Source of the DNA: JAJTFW01 sp964534995
GTDB taxonomy: Bacteria > Bacteroidota > Bacteroidia > AKYH767-A > OLB10
Length of the DNA stretch: 64,000 nt
Reading direction: 5' to 3'
NCBI GenBank assembly: GCA_964534995.1
Contig: CAZHSC010000006.1
Coordinates: 1-64,000, forward strand
Below, in pieces: positions 7,706-16,168 of the stretch (the first letter of the stretch is position 1; the number at the start of each line of letters is the position of its first letter). A program made the position numbers and the translations under genes. The notes under the pieces were generated by a model. That model saw only the letters and a program-made list of their open reading frames with translations, was not told where the DNA came from and ran no database searches.

Positions 7706-9019
7706 ATGAAATATACGGCCATCGATTCTTCTCTGTTTGTGGCAAACCGGGCCAGGTTTACTGCACTTATGCAGCCGCACTCTATGGCATTTTTTAATGC
7801 CAATGATGAAATGCCCCGTAATGGTGATGCGAACTTTCTATTCCGTCAGAACTCCGATTTATTTTATCTGTCTGGTATCGACCAGGAGCAAACCATTTTG
7901 GTGTTGTTTCCTGATGCACCCTTGCCTAAATACCGGGAAATCCTTTTTGTGAGGAAAACCAATGAGCATATCGCGGTATGGGAAGGGCATAAATATACCA
8001 AGGAGGAAGCCCGCGCTGCATCCGGCATACAGAGTGTTTTCTGGCTGGAGGATTATCTCAGCATCGTGCCCATGCTGATGAATCATTGCCGCAGGGTATA
8101 TCATAATATCAATGAAAATGACCGCTTCTCGTCGGAGGTGCCTTACAGAGACCTGCGTTTTGCAAGGCAGATGCAAAGCGCTTATCCGGGACACACCTAT
8201 GACCGTTCAGGCCCCCTGCTTGCGCAACTTCGTGCCATTAAGCATGATATAGAGATTAAACTGATGCAGCGTGCCATAGACATTACAGAAAAGGCATTCC
8301 GCCGTGTGCTGCGCTTCGTAAAACCCGGGGTGATGGAGTACGAGATAGAAGCGGAAATTACCCATGAGTTTATCCGCAAACGTGCTAACGGTCATGCCTA
8401 TACACCAATTATTGCCAGCGGACCCAGCGCCTGTGTGTTGCATTACACCGATAATAACCGTGAATGCAAGGCCGGCGATGTCATTCTTCTCGACTTCGGT
8501 GCTGAATATGCCAATTATGCTGCAGATCTTACGCGCTGTGTGCCAGTGAGTGGTGAATTTACCGATCGTCAGCGTGATGTGTACAATGCTGTGCTGCGGG
8601 TGATGAAGGCGGCCACCGCTATGCTGGTGCCGGGCAATACCATTGAAAAGTATCATGCGGAAGTTGGAAAATGTATGGAGGAAGAATTGATTTCACTGGG
8701 ACTTATCACCCGGGAAGAGGTGAAAAATCAGCACCCTGACCTGCCGGCTTATAAAAAGTATTTCATGCATGGTACCTCTCATTTCCTGGGCCTTGATGTA
8801 CATGATATCGGTGACCGTTACCAGCCAATGCAGGCAGGCATGGTGTTTACCTGTGAACCCGGTATTTATATCCCGGAAGAAGGACTGGGTATCCGCCTTG
8901 AAAATGATATCCTGGTTACTACCAAAGAGCCGGTGGATCTGATGGCTGCCATACCCCTGGAAATTGAGGAAGTTGAAGAACTCATGCGCGAAGCGGCGGA
9001 GAGCCGTCAGCATGCATGA
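7706..9019 (+). CDS. pepP: Xaa-Pro aminopeptidase (aminopeptidase P)
   Basis: 437 residues, the usual length for aminopeptidase P, which removes an N-terminal residue preceding proline. There is an N-terminal creatinase-like domain (about 1-175) and a C-terminal pita-bread M24 domain. Dimetal ligands are visible: Asp in LLDFGAEY, Asp in YAADLTR, His in HGTSHFLGLDVHD, and Glu in FTCEPGIY and IRLENDIL. There is no signal peptide, so it is cytoplasmic. It is transcribed divergently from sdhC across a 295-bp region. The start at 7706 fits the family N-terminus (KYTAIDSSLF). Confidence 0.93.
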   Translation: MKYTAIDSSLFVANRARFTALMQPHSMAFFNANDEMPRNGDANFLFRQNSDLFYLSGIDQEQTILVLFPDAPLPKYREILFVRKTNEHIAVWEGHKYTKEEARAASGIQSVFWLEDYLSIVPMLMNHCRRVYHNINENDRFSSEVPYRDLRFARQMQSAYPGHTYDRSGPLLAQLRAIKHDIEIKLMQRAIDITEKAFRRVLRFVKPGVMEYEIEAEITHEFIRKRANGHAYTPIIASGPSACVLHYTDNNRECKAGDVILLDFGAEYANYAADLTRCVPVSGEFTDRQRDVYNAVLRVMKAATAMLVPGNTIEKYHAEVGKCMEEELISLGLITREEVKNQHPDLPAYKKYFMHGTSHFLGLDVHDIGDRYQPMQAGMVFTCEPGIYIPEEGLGIRLENDILVTTKEPVDLMAAIPLEIEEVEELMREAAESRQHA

Positions 9020-9125
9020 TGCCACTTTCTGTTTTTTTGTAGCCGGAAAGTCCATGCCACCTCTGTATTAAGAAAGGATAACGATAAGGTTAAAGCATTC
9101 TTCAACCGGAGGTAATGCCGGGCAT

Positions 9126-10148
9126 TCAGCCCCATACCCTGGTGCCTTCTGTGCAATTGTTACAGATCTCAATCTCACTTCGTGACCGCAGTACCGATGC
9201 CCTGAAAGTGTGGTATGCTTCATTCTTCCATAACTTCCCGAAGGTTTGATTTTTCAGACTCCCCATGGCATGTTGGGCGTCCTTGTCAAAGCAACAGGGC
9301 ACTACACTTCCGTCCCAGGTGATGACACAACTGTGCCATAATTTCCAGCAGTGGTTAAGCAGCTTGTTTTTTATCTTCCACCTGCCGTCTTTCTCCCTGG
9401 CATAGCGTGAGTATTTGTCAATACTGGGTATTAAGGCGTTTCCATTTTCAAAATCATACACCTGCGCGGTTTTAAAGCCCACAGCATCAATACCCAATTC
9501 CCCGGCCAATCGCCTGACTTCTTCCATCTGATGCTCATTGGGCTTCACAACCAGGAACTGAAATATCACATGCGGAGTCCGTGATTTCAGCTCCCGTTTC
9601 CATTTGATGATATTTCGGGTACCTTCAAGCACCTTTTCAAGTTTGCCGCCTACACGGTACTGCTCATACACTTCCTGTGTGGTTCCGTCAATGGAAATGA
9701 TTAACCGGTCCAGGCCCGACAGGACAGTTTTTCGGGCAACCTCATCCGTAAGATAATGCGCATTGGTGGAAGTTGCGCAGTATATACCCTTTTGTGAGGC
9801 ATAACGAACCAAATTAAGAAATCCCGGATTGAGAAATGGTTCGCCCTGGAAGTAGAAAATAAGGTACCACAGCTTGTCTGCCAGTTCATCCATCACCTTT
9901 TTAAACAAATCCTCATCCAGCATGCCCGTAGGCCGTGTAAATGAGCGCAGGCCACTCGGACATTCAGGGCAACGCAGGTTGCAGGAGGTAGTGGGTTCAA
10001 ATGATACCGCGATAGGGAATCCCCACTGCACCGCTTTTCCGGTGAAGCGCGAATAATAATAACTGCTCAGTACTTTGACAGCGTTCCACACCCGTACAGG
10101 GCTGGCTTTCGACAGAAAATTCATGCCATCGGTGATACTGATATTCAT
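9126..10148 (-). CDS. Radical SAM protein with SPASM-like C-terminus
   Basis: 340 residues. The Cx3Cx2C motif that binds the SAM-cleaving [4Fe-4S] cluster is at Cys56, Cys60 and Cys63 (CNLRCPEC). GEPFLNPGF and the IISIDGTTQEVYEQYR segment are typical of radical SAM/SPASM enzymes. The C-terminal part has Cys pairs VPCCFDKD and CNNCTEG that could hold an auxiliary cluster, and the GSLKNQTFGKLWKNEAY segment common in SPASM proteins. The neighbours do not reveal a peptide substrate. It could act on a small molecule or envelope precursor, since polysaccharide and prenyl genes follow on the other strand. Specific reaction unknown. Confidence 0.85.
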   Translation of the reverse strand: MNISITDGMNFLSKASPVRVWNAVKVLSSYYYSRFTGKAVQWGFPIAVSFEPTTSCNLRCPECPSGLRSFTRPTGMLDEDLFKKVMDELADKLWYLIFYFQGEPFLNPGFLNLVRYASQKGIYCATSTNAHYLTDEVARKTVLSGLDRLIISIDGTTQEVYEQYRVGGKLEKVLEGTRNIIKWKRELKSRTPHVIFQFLVVKPNEHQMEEVRRLAGELGIDAVGFKTAQVYDFENGNALIPSIDKYSRYAREKDGRWKIKNKLLNHCWKLWHSCVITWDGSVVPCCFDKDAQHAMGSLKNQTFGKLWKNEAYHTFRASVLRSRSEIEICNNCTEGTRVWG

Positions 10149-10572
10149 GCCGTGAAATTACGGCAAAGAGGAAATAGAATGCAACCCGCCATTGCTAACC
10201 TTTTCACATTTCGTGCGGGTGGTCTAATTGGGTGACGGTGGATGTAACTATGCCATTGTACTCCATTTCGCTTTAAGGTAAAGGTTTGATATTACCCGCT
10301 TTAATTATACCTGAACAGGATTTAACCCGCTGCGCAATCCCCTGTGAATACGGAAATTCCCTTTTCATGCCTCACTGGATGGAAAGCAGGAGGGTGTCAT
10401 CCTGGATCTTTTTTAAGTGTAAGCGCAATTCACACGGCATTGTTTAATATTGACATCGAAACCTTGTGTTTTTTAATTCGTAAACTTCATCTTTGTAAAA
10501 ATGTGCCCTTGTAAAAAGTAAAGCCGAAGTGCATTAAAGGTGATTATATTTTTACTATAAACCAATAAACCA
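10149..10572. other. Intergenic region between divergent genes
   Basis: There is no coding frame of note in 424 bp between the radical SAM gene and rfbA. It holds a small hairpin GCCGT/ACGGC (10149-10164) touching the radical SAM start codon, and a promoter-like pair before rfbA. The rest is unremarkable. Confidence 0.6.
10464..10495 (+). promoter_or_regulatory. Candidate rfbA promoter
   Basis: TTG (10464-10466) and CATCTTTG (10488-10495) are 21 bp apart. The second box matches TANNTTTG with one mismatch. It lies 77 bp upstream of rfbA. Confidence 0.4.
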
Positions 10573-11439
10573 ATGAAGGGAATACTATTGGCCGGAGGTT
10601 CCGGTACGCGGCTTCATCCGCTCACCATAGCAGTCAGTAAACAATTGATGCCGGTGTATGACAAACCCATGATTTATTATCCGCTGAGTGTACTGATGAT
10701 GGCAGGCATACATGAAATACTGATCATCACTACCCCGCATGATCAGCCAATGTTTAAAAAACTATTAGGCGATGGCAAATCCCTGGGTTGTAATTTTGAA
10801 TATGCCATCCAGCCGGAACCCAACGGACTTGCCCAGGCATTCATCATTGGCGAAGCATTTATCGGCAATGACAAAGTAGCGCTCATTTTAGGTGACAATA
10901 TTTTTTATGGTACCGGTCTGCAGCAGTTATTGCAGGAAAACAATAACCCCGAAGGAGGTGTTGTGTTTGCTTATCATGTTTCTGACCCCGAGCGCTATGG
11001 CGTAGTTCAGTTTGACAAAAATAAGAAGGCCGTCAGTATTGAAGAGAAGCCGCTGGTTCCCAAATCTAATTATGCGGTTCCGGGATTGTATTTTTATAAT
11101 AACGATGTGGTGGCAATTGCGAAATCCCTTCAGCCCAGCCCGCGTGGTGAATATGAAATAACAGACGTTAATAAAGCTTATCTCGAATCAGGTCACCTGA
11201 AAGTAGGTATCCTCGATAAAGGTACCGCATGGCTCGATACTGGTACTTTTGAATCATTGATGCAGGCCGCTCAATTTGTCCAGGTGATAGAAGAACGCCA
11301 AGGTTTAAAAATTGGTTGCATTGAGGAAATAGCCTATAGGATGGGATTTATTACTAAAAATGAACTAACAGTACTCGCACAGGCCCTCATTAAAAGCGGC
11401 TATGGAAAGTACCTCCTGACTGTTGCCGAAGAGCAATGA
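10573..11439 (+). CDS. rfbA: Glucose-1-phosphate thymidylyltransferase
   Basis: 288 residues, the normal RfbA/RmlA length. It makes dTDP-glucose from dTTP and glucose-1-phosphate, the first step towards dTDP-rhamnose and other deoxysugars for surface polysaccharide. The nucleotide-binding start GILLAGGSGTRLHPLT, the QLMPVYDKPMIYYPLS segment, LILGDNIFYG and the EITDVNKAYL region are all characteristic. The usual rfbB, rfbC and rfbD partners are not in the window. The epimerase/dehydratase gene about 215 bp downstream may act on the same sugar pool. Confidence 0.95.
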   Translation: MKGILLAGGSGTRLHPLTIAVSKQLMPVYDKPMIYYPLSVLMMAGIHEILIITTPHDQPMFKKLLGDGKSLGCNFEYAIQPEPNGLAQAFIIGEAFIGNDKVALILGDNIFYGTGLQQLLQENNNPEGGVVFAYHVSDPERYGVVQFDKNKKAVSIEEKPLVPKSNYAVPGLYFYNNDVVAIAKSLQPSPRGEYEITDVNKAYLESGHLKVGILDKGTAWLDTGTFESLMQAAQFVQVIEERQGLKIGCIEEIAYRMGFITKNELTVLAQALIKSGYGKYLLTVAEEQ

Positions 11440-11654
11440 TTCGCTTGCCCCATATTTTATCTGCTTTGCCTCTGAAATAATTCTGCTCACCAAATTATCA
11501 TTTAACCGCTCCCTGTGATTTTCAGAATGAATATTTTTTTTTGTGAAAGAGCGATTTATTTAATAAATGTTTAACTTCGTATTGCCTTGCGGCAGCGAAT
11601 ACCTGCCTGCGGGTTACACTCCAAAACCCCTTTGCCCTCTCCGGGCAGTAAATT

Positions 11655-12596
11655 ATGCAAAAAAAAATATTGGTTACCGGTGGTGCAGGCTTTGTCGCCA
11701 GTTGCCTCGCGCAACGCCTTGCCGATAATCCGGATAATTTTGTTGTTATCGTTGATAATCTGCTGACAGGTTCACTGAAGAAATTGCCTGTCTCCATCCA
11801 TGATAATATAAAATTTATCAAGGCGGATGTGAATAATTTCAATGATATTTCAACCATTTTTTCATCCTTTTCTTTTGATTATGTATTTCATTATGCGGCA
11901 GTAGTGGGGGTGAAACGTACCCTTGCCAACCCGGTGATGGTGTTGAATGATCTTAACGGCATCAGGAATATCCTGGACCTGTGTAAAAATACCTGCGTTA
12001 AAAGAATTTATTTTTCCTCCAGTTCCGAAGTATATGGCGAGCCGGTGGAATTCCCGCAAAATGAACATACAACACCCCTCAATTCACGCTTGCCCTATGC
12101 CATAGTTAAAAATGTTGGGGAAGCCTATCTGCGGGCGTATTACCAGGAATTCGGTCTGGAGTTTACCATCTTTCGTTTCTTTAACACCTATGGGCCTAAC
12201 CAAAGTACCGATTTTGTGATGTCGAAATTCCTGTTCGCCGCATTGTCTAATAAGGACATAACTATCTATGGAGATGGCAGCCAGACACGCACATTCTGTT
12301 ATATTGATGATAACATCGATGCTTGTCTGAATGCCTTTTATAATGACAGGATTGTCAATGATGTCGCCAATATCGGCAGTGACTATGAAATCACGATTCT
12401 TGATCTTGCCAGAAAAGTAATCAGTATCACTGAGTCCTCCTCACAGATCGTTTTCCTGCCTGCCCTGAAAGAAGGGGACATGACCCGTCGTTGTCCCGAT
12501 ATTTCTGTCATGCGTCAGTTGCTCCAGCGTAAGATGACCCCCCTCGATGAGGGTATTCAACGTTTGATCGCCGCCAGGCATACAATTTCGGCCTGA
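11655..12596 (+). CDS. NAD-dependent nucleotide-sugar epimerase/dehydratase
   Basis: 313 residues, extended short-chain dehydrogenase fold. The Rossmann motif TGGAGFVAS is at residues 8-16. The catalytic Tyr148 and Lys152 (YAIVK) follow SSSSEVYGEP. FFNTYGPNQ and the TRTFCYIDD segment are typical of UDP-glucuronate decarboxylase and dTDP-glucose dehydratase relatives. The substrate cannot be fixed from sequence alone. The stop codon overlaps the next gene's ATG by one base (TGATG), so the two are translationally coupled. Following rfbA, it probably supplies an activated sugar for envelope glycans. Confidence 0.86.
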   Translation: MQKKILVTGGAGFVASCLAQRLADNPDNFVVIVDNLLTGSLKKLPVSIHDNIKFIKADVNNFNDISTIFSSFSFDYVFHYAAVVGVKRTLANPVMVLNDLNGIRNILDLCKNTCVKRIYFSSSSEVYGEPVEFPQNEHTTPLNSRLPYAIVKNVGEAYLRAYYQEFGLEFTIFRFFNTYGPNQSTDFVMSKFLFAALSNKDITIYGDGSQTRTFCYIDDNIDACLNAFYNDRIVNDVANIGSDYEITILDLARKVISITESSSQIVFLPALKEGDMTRRCPDISVMRQLLQRKMTPLDEGIQRLIAARHTISA

Positions 12597-13573
12597 TGAA
12601 TGCTGCTGTAAAGGAACTGCAGGATAGTATCGAACATTACCTGAAGGTGCTGGATGTACCCGACTCACCCCGCTCCCTGTATGCTCCGGTGCGCTATATG
12701 CTTTCTCTGGGAGGTAAGAGGATGCGACCTTTGCTCGTGCTGCTGGCCGGAAGGATGTTTGGGGCTAAAAATGAAACCCTGCTGCCGGCAGCCGCGGCGA
12801 TAGAAGTGTTTCATAATTTCACCCTGCTGCACGACGATATTATGGATAAGGCGCCGTTGCGCAGGGGGAAGGCCACGGTACATGAAAAGTGGAACCCCGA
12901 TATTGCCATTCTTTCCGGTGATGCCATGTTTGTAAAGTCCTGCCAGCTGATGATGCAGGTACCGGTAACGGCTATACCAACTGTGATGCATTTGTTTTTG
13001 AAAACAGCGCTCGAAGTATGTGAAGGACAACAACTCGATATGGATTATGAACTGGCGGAGGAAGTGAGTATACCGGAATATCTGCATATGATCCGTCTTA
13101 AAACGGCGGTGCTCCTGGGCGCCTCACTGGGTATTGGCGCTTCAATAGCGGATGCCCCGGCGGAGGATATGGATCACCTCTATAATTTTGGTGTGAACCT
13201 GGGCCTTGCTTTCCAGCTGCAGGATGATATCCTGGATGTATACGGCGACGCCGGCAAATTCGGGAAACAGGTGGGTGGTGATATCCTCGCTAATAAAAAG
13301 ACATTTTTACTCCTTACGGCCCTGGAGAAAGCAGGCGGTGAAAATAAAAGCGATCTGGATTTTTGGCTCGGTAACAGAGGGGGAGATGCCGCTGAAAAGG
13401 TGAAAGCCGTAACGTTAATTTATGATAAACTGGGTGTACGCGAGGCGGCCGAAAACAAGATGGGAGCCCTCTACCGTGATGCCCTGGCCCACCTGGATGC
13501 CCTTCCGCTTCGCGATGAGCAAACCAAGCCGCTGCGTGAGCTTGCTGCCATGCTTACCGAAAGGGATCACTGA
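12596..13573 (+). CDS. Polyprenyl diphosphate synthase (trans-type)
   Basis: 325 residues, all-trans isoprenyl diphosphate synthase family. It condenses isopentenyl diphosphate onto an allylic primer. The first Asp-rich motif DDIMD is at residues 80-84, followed by RRGKATVH. The second, DDILD, is at 210-214 followed by GDAGKFGKQVGGD. GGKRMRPLL near residue 39 binds the isopentenyl substrate. Chain length (for example the menaquinone side chain) cannot be read with confidence. The coupling with a sugar epimerase gene is unusual and may simply reflect operon packing. Confidence 0.9.
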   Translation: MNAAVKELQDSIEHYLKVLDVPDSPRSLYAPVRYMLSLGGKRMRPLLVLLAGRMFGAKNETLLPAAAAIEVFHNFTLLHDDIMDKAPLRRGKATVHEKWNPDIAILSGDAMFVKSCQLMMQVPVTAIPTVMHLFLKTALEVCEGQQLDMDYELAEEVSIPEYLHMIRLKTAVLLGASLGIGASIADAPAEDMDHLYNFGVNLGLAFQLQDDILDVYGDAGKFGKQVGGDILANKKTFLLLTALEKAGGENKSDLDFWLGNRGGDAAEKVKAVTLIYDKLGVREAAENKMGALYRDALAHLDALPLRDEQTKPLRELAAMLTERDH

Positions 13574-13583
13574 CAACATCCGT

Positions 13584-14771
13584 TCAGCCCGAAGGTCTTA
13601 TCTTTCCGGCAATGACCAGGCCGAGAAAACTGAAGCCAATGGCAATATAACCCACCGCATTGTAATGTACCAGTTGTCCTGCCGGATCTTTTGAAATAAT
13701 AAATCCCGCCATATAGGCAGCAAGTCCGCTGGAAAGCTGCTGAACCGCCACGTTCAGGCTCATAAAACTCCCCCGCTGCGATTGATTAACGGCGGAGGTA
13801 ATGATGGTGCTGGCAGGGATGTTCCTGCCTCCTGTAGTAATGAAGAAAAAGGTGGTAACCGTCAGCGCCATCCACACGGGCACGGGTGGCATATTGGTGA
13901 TCAGCCATTGTGGAATGGCCGAAAGGAAGATGCCATACACAAGAACCCGGTAACGCCCGTATTTGTCGGCAAGTAAACCAATGACGGGAAGCGATACTAT
14001 ACTCACGGCACCGCCAAGGAGATATATCAGGGGTAGTTCATTTTCCGTAAATCCAACGTTAGATACCATATAGGGACTTAAAAACGGGATCAGGCTGAAA
14101 TGTCCGAGCACCAGGAATGCCTGCGTAAAAAGTGCTCTTTGCTGGTCGGGGGAGGAGGCTACCATCCGGAAAGGCCGGAGCAGGTCGCGCTCCACCGACT
14201 GCAGCGTGACGTGTTCTTTCATAATGGGTACCCATCGGTGAATTCCCCATTGTACCAGGATGCCGGTGGCCACAATGCATATAAATGGAAGCTGCCAGCT
14301 GAATCGGGTAGCCAGAAATAAACCCGTAGGAACACCCGCTACTGAAGCAATGGAAAAAGCGGTCATCACTACACCCATAGCCGAAGCCCTTCGTTCCAAA
14401 GGGATCATATCACCAACAACGGATAGTATCAACGAACCCAGTAAACCACCAAAGGCACCGGTAATAACCCGGGCAAGCATCAGCCAATGATAGCTTCCCG
14501 CCATGGCACAGGCCAGCGTGCCCAGCAAAAAGCCGGAAAAAATAAAATGGAGCATGCGCTTCCTTTCATAACGTTGTAGAAAAAATGCGCCACTAAAACC
14601 TGAAATGCCTGCACTAAAAGTATAACTGGAAACCAGCAGGCTGAATTCCGCAGGACTAATGCTAAAAATCCGCATCAGCTGTGGGCCCAAAGGCATCATG
14701 ATCATGAAGTCCATGATGTGCGTAAATTGTATGGCAGCCAGAATCAGCAATAACCTGCGTTCCTTGTTCAT
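13584..14771 (-). CDS. MFS transporter
   Basis: 395 residues from the ATG at 14771, with about 12 predicted membrane segments in two halves. It starts NKERRLLLILAAIQFTHIMDFMIMMPLGPQL, a pattern of the drug/sugar efflux-like major facilitator group. A loop with GDMIPLERRASAMG lies between segments 4 and 5, and LLADKYGRYRVLVYG is the second-half counterpart of the MFS signature. The substrate is unknown. The upstream in-frame extension to 14813 runs into the desaturase terminator and was not used. It converges on the polyprenyl synthase with 10 bp between stops. Confidence 0.88.
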   Translation of the reverse strand: MNKERRLLLILAAIQFTHIMDFMIMMPLGPQLMRIFSISPAEFSLLVSSYTFSAGISGFSGAFFLQRYERKRMLHFIFSGFLLGTLACAMAGSYHWLMLARVITGAFGGLLGSLILSVVGDMIPLERRASAMGVVMTAFSIASVAGVPTGLFLATRFSWQLPFICIVATGILVQWGIHRWVPIMKEHVTLQSVERDLLRPFRMVASSPDQQRALFTQAFLVLGHFSLIPFLSPYMVSNVGFTENELPLIYLLGGAVSIVSLPVIGLLADKYGRYRVLVYGIFLSAIPQWLITNMPPVPVWMALTVTTFFFITTGGRNIPASTIITSAVNQSQRGSFMSLNVAVQQLSSGLAAYMAGFIISKDPAGQLVHYNAVGYIAIGFSFLGLVIAGKIRPSG

Positions 14772-14811
14772 GTTTATTTTTAGGGTGAGTAACTCTCCTT
14801 TGAAGAAAAAC

Positions 14812-14843
14812 AAATCCCGGCCTATTTTGGAAGGTCGGGATTT
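14812..14843 (-). terminator. Intrinsic terminator of the desaturase gene
   Basis: Arms AAATCCCGGCCT (14812-14823) and AGGTCGGGATTT (14832-14843) form a 12-bp stem with one G·U pair and an 8-nt loop. On the minus strand it is followed by GTTTTTCTT. It lies just past the desaturase stop at 14870. Confidence 0.8.
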
Positions 14844-14869
14844 GAAAATCTATTATGAATGGTAAGTAA

Positions 14870-15937
14870 TCAGGCTCTTCCCAAACTTCTCAGATGCCGA
14901 ACATGGGCAACAATGGCATCAAAAACACTGGGATATTCAATATACCGTATATTAAATTCCTGGCAGGTCTCTTTAACAAGTCTGCTGATTTCAGGGTAGT
15001 GGATATGACTGATGCGGGGAAACAAATGATGCTCAACCTGGAAATTTAATCCGCCCATAAACCAGCTGACAAGGCGGTTGCCTGTGGCGAAATTGGCAGT
15101 GGTGCGAACCTGGTGTAATGCCCACTCTTCTTCAATCTTATTACTCACGGGATCAGGAACCGGAAACGCGGTATCCTCCACAACATGCGCCAGCTGAAAT
15201 ACCACAGCAATTACAAGTCCCGTTACAAACAAAATAATACTGTAACCGATAATGGTTGCGATCCAACCCTTAAAATATACCGGTAGGCCAATGAATAAAC
15301 CTAAGTAGAAAATTTTAGTGATCCAAAACCCGATATGCTCCTTCAATTTCATCTTGCGTATGGGTGTAGGACCTATTTTGTGAGTAAAGTATTTCTGAAA
15401 ATCCATCCAGAATATCCACATGAAATAGGTGGCTCCGTAAAGACGGAACCAGTATACATGCTGGAAACGGTGAAACCAGTAGCGTTTCTGCTGTTCATTT
15501 ACCCGCATCCACGGACGAATATCAATATCATCATCAACCCCGTCAATGTTGGTGAATGAATGATGAACATGGTTGTGTTTAACCTTCCACATAAAACTTG
15601 ATCCGCCCATCAGGTTCAGAGAGTACGACATCAGGTTATTCAGTGTTTTGTTGGTGGAATAGGAGCCGTGAGCGCCGTCATGCATAACGTTGAATCCAAT
15701 GCTCGCGAAGGTTAATCCCATTAAAGCGCAACCTGTTATGGAAAGCCATACAGGCAGATGCGCGAATACTAAAAAGGAATACAGTAGGACAGCAATTGAT
15801 ACCAGAATGATTGTTTTGCTGTAGAGTTTGAAGTTTCCGGTGGGTTTTATTTGACGTTCCTTGAAGTAATTGTCAATTTTATCTCTTAATGCATCAAAAA
15901 TCGTAGTTGTTTTGGTGTTGATGGTAATCTTTGCCAT
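14870..15937 (-). CDS. Membrane fatty acid (acyl-CoA/linoleoyl-type) desaturase
   Basis: 355 residues from the ATG at 15937. It is an integral-membrane diiron desaturase that introduces a double bond into membrane acyl chains. The three His boxes are present: HDGAH at residues 86-90, the HNHVHH cluster at 121-126, and QVEHH near residue 300 (FQVEHHLFP). Hydrophobic pairs flank them. The front-end desaturase-like third box (Q replacing H) is as in linoleoyl-CoA desaturase family members. A TTG at 15949 could extend the frame but overlaps the -7 promoter box, so the ATG is preferred. It is monocistronic, with its own terminator. Confidence 0.92.
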   Translation of the reverse strand: MAKITINTKTTTIFDALRDKIDNYFKERQIKPTGNFKLYSKTIILVSIAVLLYSFLVFAHLPVWLSITGCALMGLTFASIGFNVMHDGAHGSYSTNKTLNNLMSYSLNLMGGSSFMWKVKHNHVHHSFTNIDGVDDDIDIRPWMRVNEQQKRYWFHRFQHVYWFRLYGATYFMWIFWMDFQKYFTHKIGPTPIRKMKLKEHIGFWITKIFYLGLFIGLPVYFKGWIATIIGYSIILFVTGLVIAVVFQLAHVVEDTAFPVPDPVSNKIEEEWALHQVRTTANFATGNRLVSWFMGGLNFQVEHHLFPRISHIHYPEISRLVKETCQEFNIRYIEYPSVFDAIVAHVRHLRSLGRA

Positions 15938-15946
15938 AATTGACTG

Positions 15947-15976
15947 CAAAAATAATCACAATGGGCTCAATCCCAA
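15947..15976 (-). promoter_or_regulatory. Desaturase promoter, nearly leaderless
   Basis: TTG (15976-15974), a 19-bp spacer and TATTTTTG (15954-15947) match the Bacteroidota consensus. The ATG at 15937 is only 9 bp past the -7 box, so the transcript would have almost no leader. Confidence 0.6.
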
Positions 15977-16150
15977 TACATGAAAATAATTTATAGAATC
16001 AAAGGCTTTATTATCAATATAATACGCTTTTATTTGTTGTGTTTGCAAATCGCCATGATCAGCCGTTTTTATTAAAATATTTGCAGAACGCGTATGGCAA
16101 AAAATAGGGCACCTTCACTGTCAGCCTTTAATTATTATCCCGAAAAGCAA

Positions 16151-16165
16151 AGGACAGCGTGTCCT
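16151..16165 (-). terminator. Short hairpin after the gldB operon
   Basis: AGGACA (16151-16156) pairs with TGTCCT (16160-16165) around a GCG loop. On the minus strand it is followed by TTGCTTTTC, a weak T tract. It lies a few bases past the stop of the exported-protein gene. Confidence 0.45.
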
Positions 16166-16168
16166 ATC

